Below are positions 1 through 8,401 of a DNA stretch of 64,000 nucleotides, in pieces (within the stretch, counting starts at the first letter, position 1; each line of letters begins with the position of its first letter). Under the pieces are notes generated by a model that was given only the letters and a program-made list of their open reading frames with translations, searched no databases and had not been told where the DNA came from. The position numbers and the translations under genes were made by a program. The stretch spans positions 62,001 to 126,000 of the forward strand of contig JAEWIS010000014.1 in the NCBI GenBank assembly GCA_023386955.1. Reading direction: 5' to 3'. Source of the stretch: Bacillota bacterium. GTDB lineage: Bacteria; Bacillota; Bacilli; Paenibacillales; NBRC-103111.

Positions 1-1005
1 ACGACCACCATCGGCAGCTTCCCCCAGACGCCGGAGGTGCGCAGTGCCCGCCGAAAGTGGCGCAAGGGAGAGTGGACGGAGGAGCGGTACCAGACGTTCA
101 TTAGGGAGGAAATTGGCAGATGGATCGGTATCCAGCAGGAGCTGGGGCTGGATGTACTGGTGCACGGCGAATTTGAACGCAACGACATGGTGGAGTTTTT
201 CGGGGAGAAGCTGGAGGGTTTCGCCTTTACGGGGAACGGCTGGGTGCAGTCCTACGGCTCCCGCTGTGTCAAACCTCCGGTCATCTTCGGGGATGTGGAA
301 TACACGGCACCGATGACCGTAGCGGAAACGGTCTACGCCCAGTCCTTGTCGGAGGCTCCCGTGAAAGGAATGCTGACCGGTCCGGTGACCATCCTCAACT
401 GGTCCTTTGTGCGGGATGACCTGCCCCGGAGGGATGTGGCCTTCCAGATTGCGCTGGCACTCCGGCAGGAGGTGGAGGCGCTGGAGGCGGCAGGCATCGG
501 CATGATCCAGGTGGATGAGCCGGCCCTCCGGGAGGGGTTGCCCTTGAAGCAGCTGCTGGTGGAGGAGTATCTGGAATGGACGGTGAAGGCCTTCCGGCTG
601 TCCACCTCCACGGTGAAGGACGAAACGCAGATTCACACCCACATGTGCTATTGCGAGTTCCAGGACATGATCGGGACCATCCGTGCTTTGGACGCCGACG
701 TTATCTCTATCGAAACCTCGCGCAGTCATGGGGAGCTGATCGCCAGCTTCGAGGAGGAAACCTACGAGCTGGGCATCGGCTTGGGCGTCTATGACATCCA
801 CAGCCCCCGGGTGCCTCCCGCAGCCGAGATGGAGGGCATGATCCGCCGGGCCTTGCAGGTGCTGTCCCCCCGGCAGTTCTGGATCAACCCGGACTGCGGG
901 CTGAAAACCCGCCGGATGCTGGAAACCGTAGCTGCCCTGGGCAACATGGTGCAAGCCGCCAAGCAGGTGCGGACGGAGCTGGAGGGCGGAGGCGCGGGTG
1001 CTTGA
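1..1005 (+). CDS. metE: MetE, cobalamin-independent methionine synthase, C-terminal part (5' end outside window)
   Basis: The reading frame is open from base 1 and starts with [14 protein letters not shown], the conserved opening of the catalytic C-terminal barrel of 5-methyltetrahydropteroyltriglutamate-homocysteine methyltransferase. The family is known to transfer the methyl group of methyl-tetrahydrofolate (polyglutamate) to homocysteine without B12, in the cytoplasm. The expected zinc ligands are visible: His and Cys in [10 protein letters not shown], the Glu of SIETSR, and Cys in NPDCGLKTR. About 334 codons are present, so the N-terminal barrel lies upstream. The last residues (EGGGAGA) run into a Gly/Ala-coding repetitive stretch just after the stop, suggesting that the 3' end borders repeat DNA. 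The control region, where a SAM or T-box leader would lie, is not in the window. Confidence 0.97.
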   Translation, partial: TTTIGSFPQTPEVRSARRKWRKGEWTEERYQTFIREEIGRWIGIQQELGLDVLVHGEFERNDMVEFFGEKLEGFAFTGNGWVQSYGSRCVKPPVIFGDVEYTAPMTVAETVYAQSLSEAPVKGMLTGPVTILNWSFVRDDLPRRDVAFQIALALRQEVEALEAAGIGMIQVDEPALREGLPLKQLLVEEYLEWTVKAFRLSTSTVKDETQIHTHMCYCEFQDMIGTIRALDADVISIETSRSHGELIASFEEETYELGIGLGVYDIHSPRVPPAAEMEGMIRRALQVLSPRQFWINPDCGLKTRRMLETVAALGNMVQAAKQVRTELEGGGAGA

Positions 1006-1068
1006 CCAAGAGGTGGGGCAGGTGCTGGAGCTTGAGCTGATGTCGGCGAAGGGACTGGAGCTGGTGCA

Positions 1069-1190
1069 GTGACTGGAGCTAGTGCAGGAGTTGGAGCAGA
1101 AGCGGGTACAGTGACTGGAGCTAGTGCAGGAGTTGGAGCAGAAACGGGTACAGTGACTGGAGTTGGAGCAGGTGCAGGTGCGCAGGATTT
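1069..1190 (+). repeat. 42-bp tandem repeat after metE
   Basis: Two near-identical 42-bp copies lie at 1069-1110 and 1111-1152, each beginning GTGACTGGAGCTAGTGCAGG, followed by a degraded partial copy to about 1190. The unit is a multiple of three and would encode Thr-Gly-Ala-Ser-Ala-Gly-type residues, but no ribosome binding site precedes it and metE has already stopped at 1005. I read it as non-coding or as the remnant of a low-complexity coding tail. Confidence 0.7.
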
Positions 1191-1267
1191 GGAGCAAAGG
1201 TTGGGACCCACTCGGCTAACGGACTCCAGAGGCGCTATTAACGAGAAAATCTCCGTTTCCTGAGTTT

Positions 1268-1398
1268 CGCGGACACACGATCCGTTATTTGGGGCAAATG
1301 GGGTCAATATAAGACGGAATAGCTAGAATAGCGGAACCTGTGTCCGCGAAATGAGCAAAACCCCCGTTTTTAGCAAAATAACGGCCTCTCTGTCCGGA
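1268..1398. repeat. Intergenic inverted-repeat array A (3 units)
   Basis: Three copies of a roughly 22-bp unit occur at 1268-1290 (CGCGGACACACGATCCGTTA), 1327-1348 (reverse orientation, AATAGCGGAACCTGTGTCCG) and 1376-1398 (reverse, AAATAACGGCCTCTCTGTCC). The unit reads TCCGGACA-N(7)-CCGYTATT. It belongs to the wider family of intergenic arrays described in the findings. No gene is visible in this stretch. Confidence 0.7.
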
Positions 1399-1424
1399 CG
1401 GGTGGCGAAAAAATGCGGCTAAGC

Positions 1425-1532
1425 AGAAATCCGGATGAGCGGCGGGAGAACGCAGCAGTCAGAAATCCGGATGGGCGGCGGGAGAACGCAGCAGGCAGAA
1501 ATCCGGATGAGCGGTGGAAGAATGCAGCTGGG
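1425..1532. repeat. 36-bp tandem repeat, three copies
   Basis: Three consecutive 36-bp copies (1425-1460, 1461-1496, 1497-1532) begin AGAAATCCGGATGAGCGGCG and differ at a few positions. The period is a multiple of three, but neither strand has a convincing start or ribosome binding site, so no gene is called. It lies just upstream of the collagen-like gene. Confidence 0.75.
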
Positions 1533-1632
1533 CAAAATTCCCGCTGACCGGTTGTCCGGGTGACACACAATGGGTGATCGTCTACATATACTGTCGTGTA
1601 AGCTAGACAAACGCACAGGAAGGAAGATGATC

Positions 1633-2187
1633 ATGTATCGTCAAAACCCCATTCAAAATATACTGGGCGGGTTGGTCGGCTCCCCGGGAACACCGGGCGG
1701 CCCCGGCTTCGGCCCTGGCTTCGGCCCTGGCTTTGGCCCCGGCGGCCCCGGTGGCCCCGGTGGCCCCGGTGGCCCCGGTTTTGGCCCTGGCTTTCCCGGT
1801 GGCCCCGGCTTTCCCGGAACACCGGGCGGCCCCGGCTTCCCCGGCGGCCCCGGTTTCCCGGGTGGTCCGGGTCCTGGTCCCGGCGGCCCTGGTTTTCCAG
1901 GTGGACCCGGTGGTCCAGGTGTCTCCGGCGCCCCCACAGGACGCCCGCCCAGCTATATCCCGCCTAAACCGGGTAGCGGCGGATTTTCCGTCATGGCGGT
2001 CAATCCCGGCTCCATTGCCGGCTGCCGTTTCCGGTTTGTCTACATTTGGCAGAGCAACGGTGACGAATATTGGGCGTATCTGACCTTTGTCGGACGCAAC
2101 TCCGTAGCCGGCTTCCGCTGGATCGGCTTCACCTGGGTCTACTTCGGCCTGGATCTGCGCTTCATCGACCAGTTTGTATGCACCTAA
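1633..2187 (+). CDS. Collagen-like Gly/Pro-rich protein with conserved aromatic C-terminal domain
   Basis: This protein of about 184 residues has a short N-terminal leader (MYRQNPIQNILGGLVG), then about 85 residues of Gly-Pro-Gly/Phe repeats resembling collagen, then a C-terminal domain of about 70 residues rich in Phe, Trp, Tyr and Arg (SIAGCRFRFVYIWQSNG onward). The start at ATG 1633 follows AGGAAGGAAG with normal spacing; an in-frame ATG at 1627 is possible. Many spore formers make collagen-like surface or exosporium proteins, and I infer a spore- or cell-surface role. The repetitive DNA also gives Gly/Pro-rich frames on the opposite strand, which I treat as shadows. A rho-independent terminator follows. 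Confidence 0.85.
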   Translation: MYRQNPIQNILGGLVGSPGTPGGPGFGPGFGPGFGPGGPGGPGGPGGPGFGPGFPGGPGFPGTPGGPGFPGGPGFPGGPGPGPGGPGFPGGPGGPGVSGAPTGRPPSYIPPKPGSGGFSVMAVNPGSIAGCRFRFVYIWQSNGDEYWAYLTFVGRNSVAGFRWIGFTWVYFGLDLRFIDQFVCT

Positions 2188-2252
2188 GCTGCATGGCGCT
2201 GGAGCTGCCCGCTGGCTGCAGGCAACTCAAGAAGCCCAAACAAGCAAAAATA

Positions 2253-2292
2253 CAACCCGCCCGGCCTTCTACGGCTGAGCGGGTTGTTGTTT
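2253..2292 (+). terminator. Rho-independent terminator after collagen-like gene
   Basis: The arms CAACCCGC and GCGGGTTG, with inner GGCC/GGCT pairing, form a GC-rich stem followed by TTGTTT. It lies 65 bp after the collagen-like stop codon. Confidence 0.8.
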
Positions 2293-2327
2293 AATGAAGG
2301 GAACTGCCGGAGGGAGCCTGACGGGAA

Positions 2328-4844
2328 TCAAATAAATAGATTAATACCGGAACGGTTGGCTTTGCCCAAATAATAACCGACGCCTCCGACGGTGGCGCCG
2401 TCGATCAGCTCCTCCTGCTTGATGCCCATCACATCCATGGACATCTGGCAGGCGACGATTTCCACCCCTTGGGCAACGGCTGTTTCCATCAGCTCCTCCA
2501 GTGAGGAAATCTGCTTTGCCTTCATAACCCTGCGGATCATGGGAGCGCCCAGCCCCAGCATCTTCATCCGGGAGAGGGGGAGCTTTTTGCTGCCTCTTGG
2601 AAGCATTAAACCGAACATGCGGTCCATGAAGCTTTTGGCAGCCGGGACATGCTCCGGCTTGCGGATGATATTGAGTCCCCAGAAGGTAAAGAATAAGGTC
2701 ACCTTCTTGCCGCTGGCCGCTGCGCCGTTGGCGATGATGAAGGTAGCGATGGCCCGGTCCAGATCACCGTTGAACACCACCATCGTTGTTCCTTCCTGCG
2801 CTGCCGCAGGCACCGGCGGTGTACCCGTTTCTGCGGACAAGCCGCCCGTCCGGCCTTTGCCCAGCAAGGCTTCAATCCGGCCATCCGGCCTGCGGGCTGC
2901 CTCATAAAAATGGTTCCCGGACATCTCCGCCCAGGAGCGGATATCCGCCTCGAAGCCCGGGTCTGTGGCCAGAACCCGCAGCACCTGCCCCTCCGACATC
3001 CGGTCCATCCGGTTCTTCACTTGAAGCAGCGGCCCCGGGCAGCAGAGTCCGGAGGCATCCAGCTCCTCATCGGCGGCCATCGCTTCCATGGGGACCGGCT
3101 CCGCCGTTGCCGCCACTTCTGTCGCGGCAAAAGCGGCTGCACCTGCGTCAGCTCCAGCCGCCATGCCTGCGGCAGTGTCCGACGGTGCCATCTGACCGGG
3201 CTGGTATTCCGCCATCAGCCAGGTTTTGTAGCCGCCCGAGAGATTGCGGACACGGTAGCCCAGCTGCTGCAAAATACGGGAGGCAGTGTATCCCCGCAAG
3301 CCCACCTGGCAGTAAACCCAGATCTCCTTCTCCCGGTCAAGCTCCGCCAGCCGTTCCCGCAGCTCATCCACCGGGATGTTGATAGAACCGGGAATGCTGC
3401 CCGCGGCATGCTCCAGACCGGTCCGCACATCCACCAACAGAGTGACGGCAGCGTCCCGCTCCGCCAGCTCCCCGGGCAGGAATACCCGGGTGAGACCGGC
3501 AAGAATATTTTCGGCTGTGAAGCCGGCCATATTCACCGGATCCTTGGCGGAGGAATAGGGGGGAGCATACGCCAGTTCCAGCTCACTCAGATCCTCCACC
3601 GTCCCGTGGAAGCGGATCACCGTGGCAATATCGTCGATACGTTTGTCGACACCGTCCATCCCCACCGCTTGGGCGCCCAGCACCTTGCCCTGACTGTCGA
3701 AGATCAGCTTCAGGGACAGAGGCAGGGCTCCGGGATAATAGGAGGCATGGGAATTGGGGTGCACATACGTCACGTGATAGGGAATGCCCAGCCGGGTGAG
3801 TGTTTTTTCGTTATTGCCGGTGGCGGCTCCGGTTATTCCGGACACCTTGATAATCGAGGTGCCTTGGGTGCCCTTATATACCCGGCCCAGCCCGCAGACA
3901 TTGTCGGCGGCAATCCGCCCTTGTTTATTGGCGGGACCGGCAAGGGGAACCGCTGTTTTGGAGCCATTTACATAATCGGTAACCTCCACCGCATCGCCAA
4001 CAGCGTACACATGATCAAGATTGGTCTCCATGCGGTCATTGACCAGAATATGGCCCCGGGGGCCCATGGATAACCCGCTGCCTGCCAAAAATGCGGTATC
4101 CGGCGACACGCCTGCTGCCAACAGCACCAGACCGCTGCGCAGCACCCGGCCATCCTCCAGACGGGTATCAATCCCTGTCCCGTCCTCCCGGAAGCCGGTC
4201 ACCCTGCCGCCTAATACCAGCCCCACGCCGTGCTGCTCCAGCTCCTTGGCCAGCACAGCGGACATTTCCCGGTCGAAAGGGGTAAGAATTTGCGGCCCGG
4301 CTTCCACCAAGGACACCTCTAACCCGGCTTCCCGGAGATTTTCCGCCATTTCCACTCCGATGAAGCCGCCGCCGATTACAACGGCAGACTGCACCTTTTC
4401 CTCCGTCAGCCGCTGTTTGATCAGATCCGTATCCGCCAGATTCCGCAACGTATGAATTCTGCTGCTCTCCACTCCGGGCAGGGGAGGGCGGACCGGCTTA
4501 GCTCCCGGAGACAGAATCAGGGCGTCATAATGCTCCTCATATTCCCTGCTCCCATTCTCCCGGACACGCACGGTTTTAGCGGCGGGATCAACCGACAGCA
4601 CCTCGCTTCGGGTCCGCACATCAATCCGGAAGCGACGGGCCATGGCCTCCGGGGTGGATACCAAGAGCCGGTCCCGGTCGGTGATGGAGCCCCCGATATA
4701 ATACGGCAGGCCGCAGTTGGCGAAGGAAATATCCGGCCCCCGTTCGAACATCACAATCTCGGCTTCCTCATCCAGCCGTCTCAGCCTGGCGGCGGCGGAT
4801 GCCCCACCGGCTACACCGCCCACAATCAATACCTTTTGCGCCAT
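2328..4844 (-). CDS. CoA-disulfide reductase fused to rhodanese, TusA and DsrE-like domains
   Basis: An 838-residue multidomain sulfur enzyme. Residues 1-450 form a pyridine nucleotide-disulfide reductase with an N-terminal FAD motif (VGGVAGGASAAARLRR), the single active cysteine of CoA-disulfide reductases (SFANCGLPYY, Cys44), and an NAD site (VIGGGFIGVEMAENL). About residues 465-550 are a rhodanese domain with catalytic Cys in VYCQVGLRGYTA. About 600-670 is a TusA domain (LDASGLCCPGPLLQVKNRM), and about 690-838 is a DsrE/DsrF-like domain. CoA-disulfide reductase/rhodanese fusions are known to act on CoA persulfides or polysulfides; I infer persulfide handling with sulfur relay between the domains. 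The gene starts 2 bp after arsR, so the two are co-transcribed. SD GGGGGAGG precedes the ATG. Confidence 0.93.
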   Translation of the reverse strand: MAQKVLIVGGVAGGASAAARLRRLDEEAEIVMFERGPDISFANCGLPYYIGGSITDRDRLLVSTPEAMARRFRIDVRTRSEVLSVDPAAKTVRVRENGSREYEEHYDALILSPGAKPVRPPLPGVESSRIHTLRNLADTDLIKQRLTEEKVQSAVVIGGGFIGVEMAENLREAGLEVSLVEAGPQILTPFDREMSAVLAKELEQHGVGLVLGGRVTGFREDGTGIDTRLEDGRVLRSGLVLLAAGVSPDTAFLAGSGLSMGPRGHILVNDRMETNLDHVYAVGDAVEVTDYVNGSKTAVPLAGPANKQGRIAADNVCGLGRVYKGTQGTSIIKVSGITGAATGNNEKTLTRLGIPYHVTYVHPNSHASYYPGALPLSLKLIFDSQGKVLGAQAVGMDGVDKRIDDIATVIRFHGTVEDLSELELAYAPPYSSAKDPVNMAGFTAENILAGLTRVFLPGELAERDAAVTLLVDVRTGLEHAAGSIPGSINIPVDELRERLAELDREKEIWVYCQVGLRGYTASRILQQLGYRVRNLSGGYKTWLMAEYQPGQMAPSDTAAGMAAGADAGAAAFAATEVAATAEPVPMEAMAADEELDASGLCCPGPLLQVKNRMDRMSEGQVLRVLATDPGFEADIRSWAEMSGNHFYEAARRPDGRIEALLGKGRTGGLSAETGTPPVPAAAQEGTTMVVFNGDLDRAIATFIIANGAAASGKKVTLFFTFWGLNIIRKPEHVPAAKSFMDRMFGLMLPRGSKKLPLSRMKMLGLGAPMIRRVMKAKQISSLEELMETAVAQGVEIVACQMSMDVMGIKQEELIDGATVGGVGYYLGKANRSGINLFI

Positions 4845-4846
4845 GA

Positions 4847-5131
4847 TTATTCCTCCCCCAAAAGAACCAGAATCAGCTGCCGGACCCGCTCATCGGCCAG
4901 CGAATAGTTTACCTCAAGTCCCTTGCGCTCGCAGGTGACGATGCCCAGGCTCCGCAGCTTCTGAAGATGCTGGGACACGGTGGACTGGGGCAAATCCAGA
5001 CATTCCTGCATGTAGGACACATTGCAGGCTTCCTTTTTGGCCAGCCCTTTGACAATACAAAGCCGCACCGGATGGGCCAGAGCCTTCAGCAGCTCCGCCG
5101 TTTCGGTATAAGCCGTAAAATTATGATCCAT
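4847..5131 (-). CDS. ArsR-family repressor with several cysteines, probable sulfur/persulfide sensor
   Basis: A 94-residue winged-helix protein of the ArsR/SmtB family: ALAHPVRLCIVKGL, then the recognition helix LPQSTVSQHLQKLRSLGIV and wing VTCERKGLEVNYSL. Four cysteines (25, 36, 44, 67) are present, one on the recognition-helix side and one in the wing. Persulfide-sensing ArsR relatives (SqrR/BigR) are known to use paired cysteines; whether this protein does is inference from its sulfur-enzyme partner. The ATG at 5131 has SD AAAGGCGG; upstream in-frame sequence runs through the operator, so a longer start is unlikely. First gene of an operon with the fusion enzyme. Confidence 0.9.
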   Translation of the reverse strand: MDHNFTAYTETAELLKALAHPVRLCIVKGLAKKEACNVSYMQECLDLPQSTVSQHLQKLRSLGIVTCERKGLEVNYSLADERVRQLILVLLGEE

Positions 5132-5152
5132 AAGAAAACCGCCTTTCGATAA

Positions 5153-5184
5153 ATCGTTATATTCAAATATTACGATATAACGAT
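5153..5184 (-). promoter_or_regulatory. Predicted ArsR operator
   Basis: A perfect 10-bp inverted repeat, ATCGTTATAT (5153-5162) and ATATAACGAT (5175-5184), separated by 12 bp, lies 22 bp upstream of the arsR start. An ACGATATA word repeats within it. Its size, spacing and AT-richness fit an autoregulatory ArsR-type site. Confidence 0.7.
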
Positions 5185-5389
5185 ATAAAAAGCAAGCTGC
5201 CTGATGCACAACGGCAAAATCCAAAAAGTGGCGTGATAACTTGAAGCGGAGCTCGGGGTTCTTTACGGGAGCCCCCAATGAAAAAAACGTCGTATCGGGC
5301 ATTTTCCGCACAAAAAAAGCCCTGCTCTGCAGGAACATCCGCCGGATCACCGCGGGGCGGAACCCACGGCAAGCCGGTTGCATGTTCTA

Positions 5390-5406
5390 CAGACAGGACC
5401 TGTCTG
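5390..5406. promoter_or_regulatory. 17-bp palindrome in an otherwise empty intergenic stretch
   Basis: CAGACAGG-A-CCTGTCTG is a perfect palindrome with a single central base. It lies between the arsR promoter region and the 3' end of the DUF1761-like gene, with no start codon nearby. The rest of 5185-5442 shows no gene I can support. Confidence 0.4.
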
Positions 5407-5442
5407 GATTATGGATGGAACAAGCAGAGCACCGGCACGGAA

Positions 5443-5850
5443 TTACTGCCACAGGCCCAGAATAACACCCATCAGCGGGAAGGCCACGGCGTGGTAACCC
5501 GCGTTAATAAGGAACAGCTTGTACTTGCGGTAATCATCAAACAGCATGGTAATCGCAGAGGCGGAAACCAGCGCCAAACCGGCCATCAAACCGGCGAAAA
5601 TGCCGGGTACAAAGCCGCTTACCCCTGCAATTTCAAACAGGCAGGCCAGAGCAAAAGCGGCGAAGACGGTAAGAATGAAGCACAGGATGTATAAAAACGG
5701 GTTAGGGCTTTTTTCCTCCGCCTTGCCCGTCTCCCGCTTCCAGATTTCGGCGAAGAGCACCGGGGAATACCAGACCATCCCCACAAAAAAATAAACTATG
5801 GCCGAAACAACGATGGCCAACGCATTCATATCACTGACGGAAAATTCCAT
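5443..5850 (-). CDS. DUF1761-like four-helix membrane protein
   Basis: A 135-residue integral membrane protein of unknown function, with about four hydrophobic segments (ALAIVVSAIVYFFVGMVWYS, PFLYILCFILTVFAAFAL, VPGIFAGLMAGLALVSAS, the Val-Ala-Phe end) and the short soluble stretch EIWKRETGKAEE after the first. This pattern, including the GMVWYSP motif, matches the DUF1761 family as I remember it. The ATG at 5850 is chosen because GGAGG lies 7 bp upstream; an upstream in-frame extension has no ribosome binding site. It appears monocistronic, divergent from the Xre regulator at 6036. Confidence 0.8.
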   Translation of the reverse strand: MEFSVSDMNALAIVVSAIVYFFVGMVWYSPVLFAEIWKRETGKAEEKSPNPFLYILCFILTVFAAFALACLFEIAGVSGFVPGIFAGLMAGLALVSASAITMLFDDYRKYKLFLINAGYHAVAFPLMGVILGLWQ

Positions 5851-5986
5851 AGAGCTGCCTCCTGTTTGGTGTTCATGATCCTGCCAACATTGTACAACAG
5901 ATTGCGGTATAGTCAAAGAATCCCTTGAGAATTTTCTTGCTGTACTTATATAAAGTAAAGTTTAATTTCCTAAATGTAAAATATAA

Positions 5987-6015
5987 TTGACATTATGTAT
6001 ATCAAAGTATATATT
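5987..6015 (+). promoter_or_regulatory. Sigma-A-type promoter for the Xre/membrane-protein pair
   Basis: A perfect -35 TTGACA (5987-5992) and a -10 TATATT (6010-6015) are separated by 17 bp, with the SD GAGAGGTG and start codon about 20 bp downstream. A repeated GTATAT word in the spacer could be an autoregulatory site. Confidence 0.75.
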
Positions 6016-6035
6016 GGTATCAGAGAGGTGACGGT

Positions 6036-6245
6036 ATGGCAAAAAATCTGCGGCTGAAGGCGGCCCGCGCTTCCCTGGACCTGTCCCAGAAGGAGCTGGC
6101 CGAGGCGGTTGGGGTGACCAGACAAACCATCAACGCCATTGAAAACGGGGATTATAATCCCACTATTTATTTGTGCATTGCCATTTGCAAGAGACTGGGA
6201 AAAACTCTGGATCAGCTGTTCTGGGAGGATGAGGAGAATGAATAA
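6036..6245 (+). CDS. Small Xre-family HTH regulator
   Basis: A 69-residue protein that is almost only a helix-turn-helix domain: LRLKAARASLDLSQKELAEA, then VGVTRQTINAIENGDYNPT, ending acidic (WEDEENE). Such minimal YozG-like Cro/CI proteins are usually encoded just before a small membrane protein, and that is seen here: the next gene starts inside this one with an 8-bp overlap. SD GAGAGGTG precedes the ATG. The pair probably forms an autoregulated unit; the signal is unknown. Confidence 0.9.
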   Translation: MAKNLRLKAARASLDLSQKELAEAVGVTRQTINAIENGDYNPTIYLCIAICKRLGKTLDQLFWEDEENE

Positions 6246-6681
6246 AACGGAGAAGGGCCTTGACGAAATGCAGGTGAAGCGCCGGGACCATATCGGCAAC
6301 CAGTCGTTTATGCTGCTGTTTTATCTGCTGCTGCTGGATATCGGGCTGCGCGGCCTTGGGGTAACCTGGCTGGACTACCCGGTGAATGTGTTTCTGATTA
6401 TGATTGTGGTGATGTCCAGCTATCTGATTCGCCTGATTGCGGCCGGAGCCTACGTGGGAACCGTCGAGAAAAAAGCTAAATCCTCCCGTGCAGCTTGGGT
6501 TGCCTGCGGCGTATCCTTAATCACCTGTGTGACGGCTATTGCCTACTCCTCGAAGCTGAAGGAGGAGACCGGGGGAGATGTAGGCGGTTTTCTCTTGCTG
6601 GGGATTTCCGTCGTTGTTATGGTAGCCGTTATCTTCGTGCAGCGCTGGAGTGAACGGAGAAACAACCGGGGCGACGATTGA
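6238..6681 (+). CDS. Four-TM membrane protein partner of Xre regulator
   Basis: A 147-residue protein beginning MNKTEKGLDEMQVKRRDHIG, followed by four hydrophobic segments (about residues 24-42, 46-68, 82-102, 112-134) and a basic/acidic tail. It overlaps the stop of the Xre gene by 8 bp, with GAGGAG as SD. It resembles the DUF6773-type membrane proteins often paired with small Xre regulators, but I am not certain of the family. A likely role is to modulate the regulator or sense a membrane signal; this is inference from the pairing. Confidence 0.8.
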   Translation: MNKTEKGLDEMQVKRRDHIGNQSFMLLFYLLLLDIGLRGLGVTWLDYPVNVFLIMIVVMSSYLIRLIAAGAYVGTVEKKAKSSRAAWVACGVSLITCVTAIAYSSKLKEETGGDVGGFLLLGISVVVMVAVIFVQRWSERRNNRGDD

Positions 6682-6704
6682 GTGCTGCCGGGACCCAAAA
6701 AAGA

Positions 6705-6746
6705 AGCCCCTTGACCCGGACATACCGGGACAGGGGGCTGTTTCAT
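6705..6746. terminator. Bidirectional rho-independent terminator
   Basis: The arms AGCCCCTTGACCCGG and CCGGGACAGGGGGCT form a long stem with an ACATA loop. It has an A-run upstream and a T-rich tail downstream, so it can serve both the membrane-protein gene and the converging hemL gene. Confidence 0.8.
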
Positions 6747-6836
6747 TTATGCGTGCGTTTTGGTGACTCTGCTTAGAGAACGGAAAGGCCTGAATCAGGA
6801 AGCGCGCTGCTTAAAGTGGGCGTGCCTTCCGCTGCC

Positions 6837-8198
6837 TTAGCGGTTCATCTCGCGGAATACTTCCTCTGCTGCGGCGATGGTGGCGTCCACATCGGCTTCC
6901 GTGTGGGCAATGGTGAGAAACCAGGCCTCATATTTGGAGGGGGCGAGGCAGATGCCCCGGTCCAGCATCAGCCGGAAAAACTGGGCGAAGCGTTCGCCGT
7001 CCGTGTCCTGGGCCTCTTCATAATTGTGCACGGGATGGGCACAGAAGTGGGTGGAGAAGGCGCCGCGGATGCGGTTTACCGTCAGCGGCTCGCCAGAAGC
7101 TGCGGCGGCAGCGGCGATGCCGTCGGCGAGGCGGGCGGCCAGGGCATCGAGCCTCTCGTAGGTGCCCGGTTCCCGGAGCACCGAGAGGCACGCGATGCCT
7201 GCGGAGATGGAGGCAGGGTTGCCTGCCATGGTCCCGGCCTGGTAGGCCGGACCCAGCGGGGCAACTTGCTGCATAATCTCCGCCCGCCCGCCGTACGCGC
7301 CGATGGGCAGCCCGCCGCCGATGACCTTGCCCAGGGCGGTGAGGTCGGGCTCGATGGCGGCGAAGGCCGCCTTCCGGGCGGCTTCGTCGCCGCTTGCCCG
7401 CACCGCCTCCGGCAGAAGACCCTCGAAGGTCTGGGCGGAGCCATAGTGGAAGCGGAAGGCGGTGATGACCTCGTCATAAATGACGACGGCCCCAGCTTTT
7501 CGTGTCAGGCTGCACAGCCCCTCCAGGAACCCCGGCTCCGGCATAACCATGCCGAAGTTGCCCACGATCGGCTCCACCATAACCGCGGCGGTTTCGGCTC
7601 CCCAGCGGTCCAGAGCGTCGGAGAGTGCCGTCAGGTCATTAAACGGCACCGTAATCACTTCCTGGGCGATGGTGGGAGGAACCCCGGCGCTGTCCGGTGT
7701 TCCCAGGGTGGACGGGCCGGAGCCCGCCGCCACCAGCACCAGATCGGAGTGGCCGTGGTAACAGCCGGCGAATTTGATGATTTTGCTGCGGCCGGTATAG
7801 GCACGGGCCACCCGGATGGTGGTCATAACGGCCTCGGTGCCGGAATTGACAAACCGCACCTTGTCCAGGGAGGGGATGGCCTCCTTGAGCATTTTGGCGA
7901 AGATAATCTCCAGCTCCGTGGGGGCGCCGTACAACGTGCCGTTGGCGGCCGCCTTGCAGATCGCCTCCGTAACCACAGGATGGGCATGCCCGGTAATAAT
8001 CGGCCCGTAAGCGGCCAGATAATCGATGTAGCGGTTGCCGTCCTCATCCCAGAAGTAGGCGCCTTCCCCGCGTTTCATAAATACGGGGGCGCCGCCGCCC
8101 ACCGCCTTGAAGGAACGGGAGGGGCTGTTCACCCCACCCACGATATGCTGAAGTGCCTCTTGGTAGAGGGCTTCCGAACGGTTGCGTGATGTTCCCAT
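6837..8198 (-). CDS. hemL: Glutamate-1-semialdehyde 2,1-aminomutase
   Basis: A 453-residue PLP enzyme of class-III aminotransferase fold, which converts glutamate-1-semialdehyde to 5-aminolevulinate in the C5 route of tetrapyrrole synthesis. Recognisable parts are [16 protein letters not shown] near the N-terminus, [16 protein letters not shown], the Gly-rich CYHGHSD, and the PLP-lysine motif [16 protein letters not shown] (Lys about 291), then [10 protein letters not shown]. The start at 8198 is chosen for the family N-terminus and the SD AAGGAG 12 bp upstream; a longer form from 8237 lacks an SD. Spore formers often carry a second, GsaB-like copy apart from the hem operon; since no other hem gene is nearby, this could be that copy. 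Confidence 0.95.
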   Translation of the reverse strand: MGTSRNRSEALYQEALQHIVGGVNSPSRSFKAVGGGAPVFMKRGEGAYFWDEDGNRYIDYLAAYGPIITGHAHPVVTEAICKAAANGTLYGAPTELEIIFAKMLKEAIPSLDKVRFVNSGTEAVMTTIRVARAYTGRSKIIKFAGCYHGHSDLVLVAAGSGPSTLGTPDSAGVPPTIAQEVITVPFNDLTALSDALDRWGAETAAVMVEPIVGNFGMVMPEPGFLEGLCSLTRKAGAVVIYDEVITAFRFHYGSAQTFEGLLPEAVRASGDEAARKAAFAAIEPDLTALGKVIGGGLPIGAYGGRAEIMQQVAPLGPAYQAGTMAGNPASISAGIACLSVLREPGTYERLDALAARLADGIAAAAAASGEPLTVNRIRGAFSTHFCAHPVHNYEEAQDTDGERFAQFFRLMLDRGICLAPSKYEAWFLTIAHTEADVDATIAAAEEVFREMNR

Positions 8199-8305
8199 AA
8201 CGATTGCAAGCTCCTTTGCGACAGATGTTAAACACATCCGTCTATTTTACCACTTTTCCCACAGGGGGGACAGGTCTGTTCCGGGGCTTCCTCCGGGCTT
8301 AGAGA

Positions 8306-8396
8306 CTGCGACGAAATAAAGTACCGCTAATTTGCTGACAAAACTCCCAAAACCGTGGAGATTTTGTCAGCAAAAGCGGGTACTAATTTCCTCGCA
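8306..8396. repeat. Long imperfect palindrome (intergenic array J)
   Basis: About 45 bp on each side pair imperfectly: GTACCGCTAATTTGCTGACA on the left against TGTCAGCAAAAGCGGGTACT on the right, extended by CTGCGAcGAAAT and ATTTCcTCGCAG at the outer ends. It lies upstream of hemL and just after the 3' end of the 8402-8971 gene. It shares the CCGCTAAT-like core of the other intergenic repeats in this window. Confidence 0.75.
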
Positions 8397-8401
8397 GCTC
8401 C

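Noticed and set aside
1069..1263. Small Ala/Gly/Thr-rich gene after metE
   Set aside because: It consists mainly of the 42-bp repeat and lacks a ribosome binding site.
1370..1570. Minus-strand protein with Ser-Gly-Phe-Leu repeats
   Set aside because: It arises from the 36-bp tandem repeat; there is no start signal.
1653..1937. Gly/Pro-rich protein on the minus strand opposite the collagen-like gene
   Set aside because: It is the mirror reading of the GGCCCCGG repeats. It has no ribosome binding site, and the plus-strand frame has the conserved C-terminal domain.
5278..5694. Plus-strand frame opposite the DUF1761-like gene
   Set aside because: Polar, low-complexity residues and no SD; the minus strand encodes a clear membrane protein.
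6816..8189. Long plus-strand frame of 457 codons opposite hemL
   Set aside because: It is a shadow of a GC-rich gene. HemL on the minus strand has full catalytic motifs.
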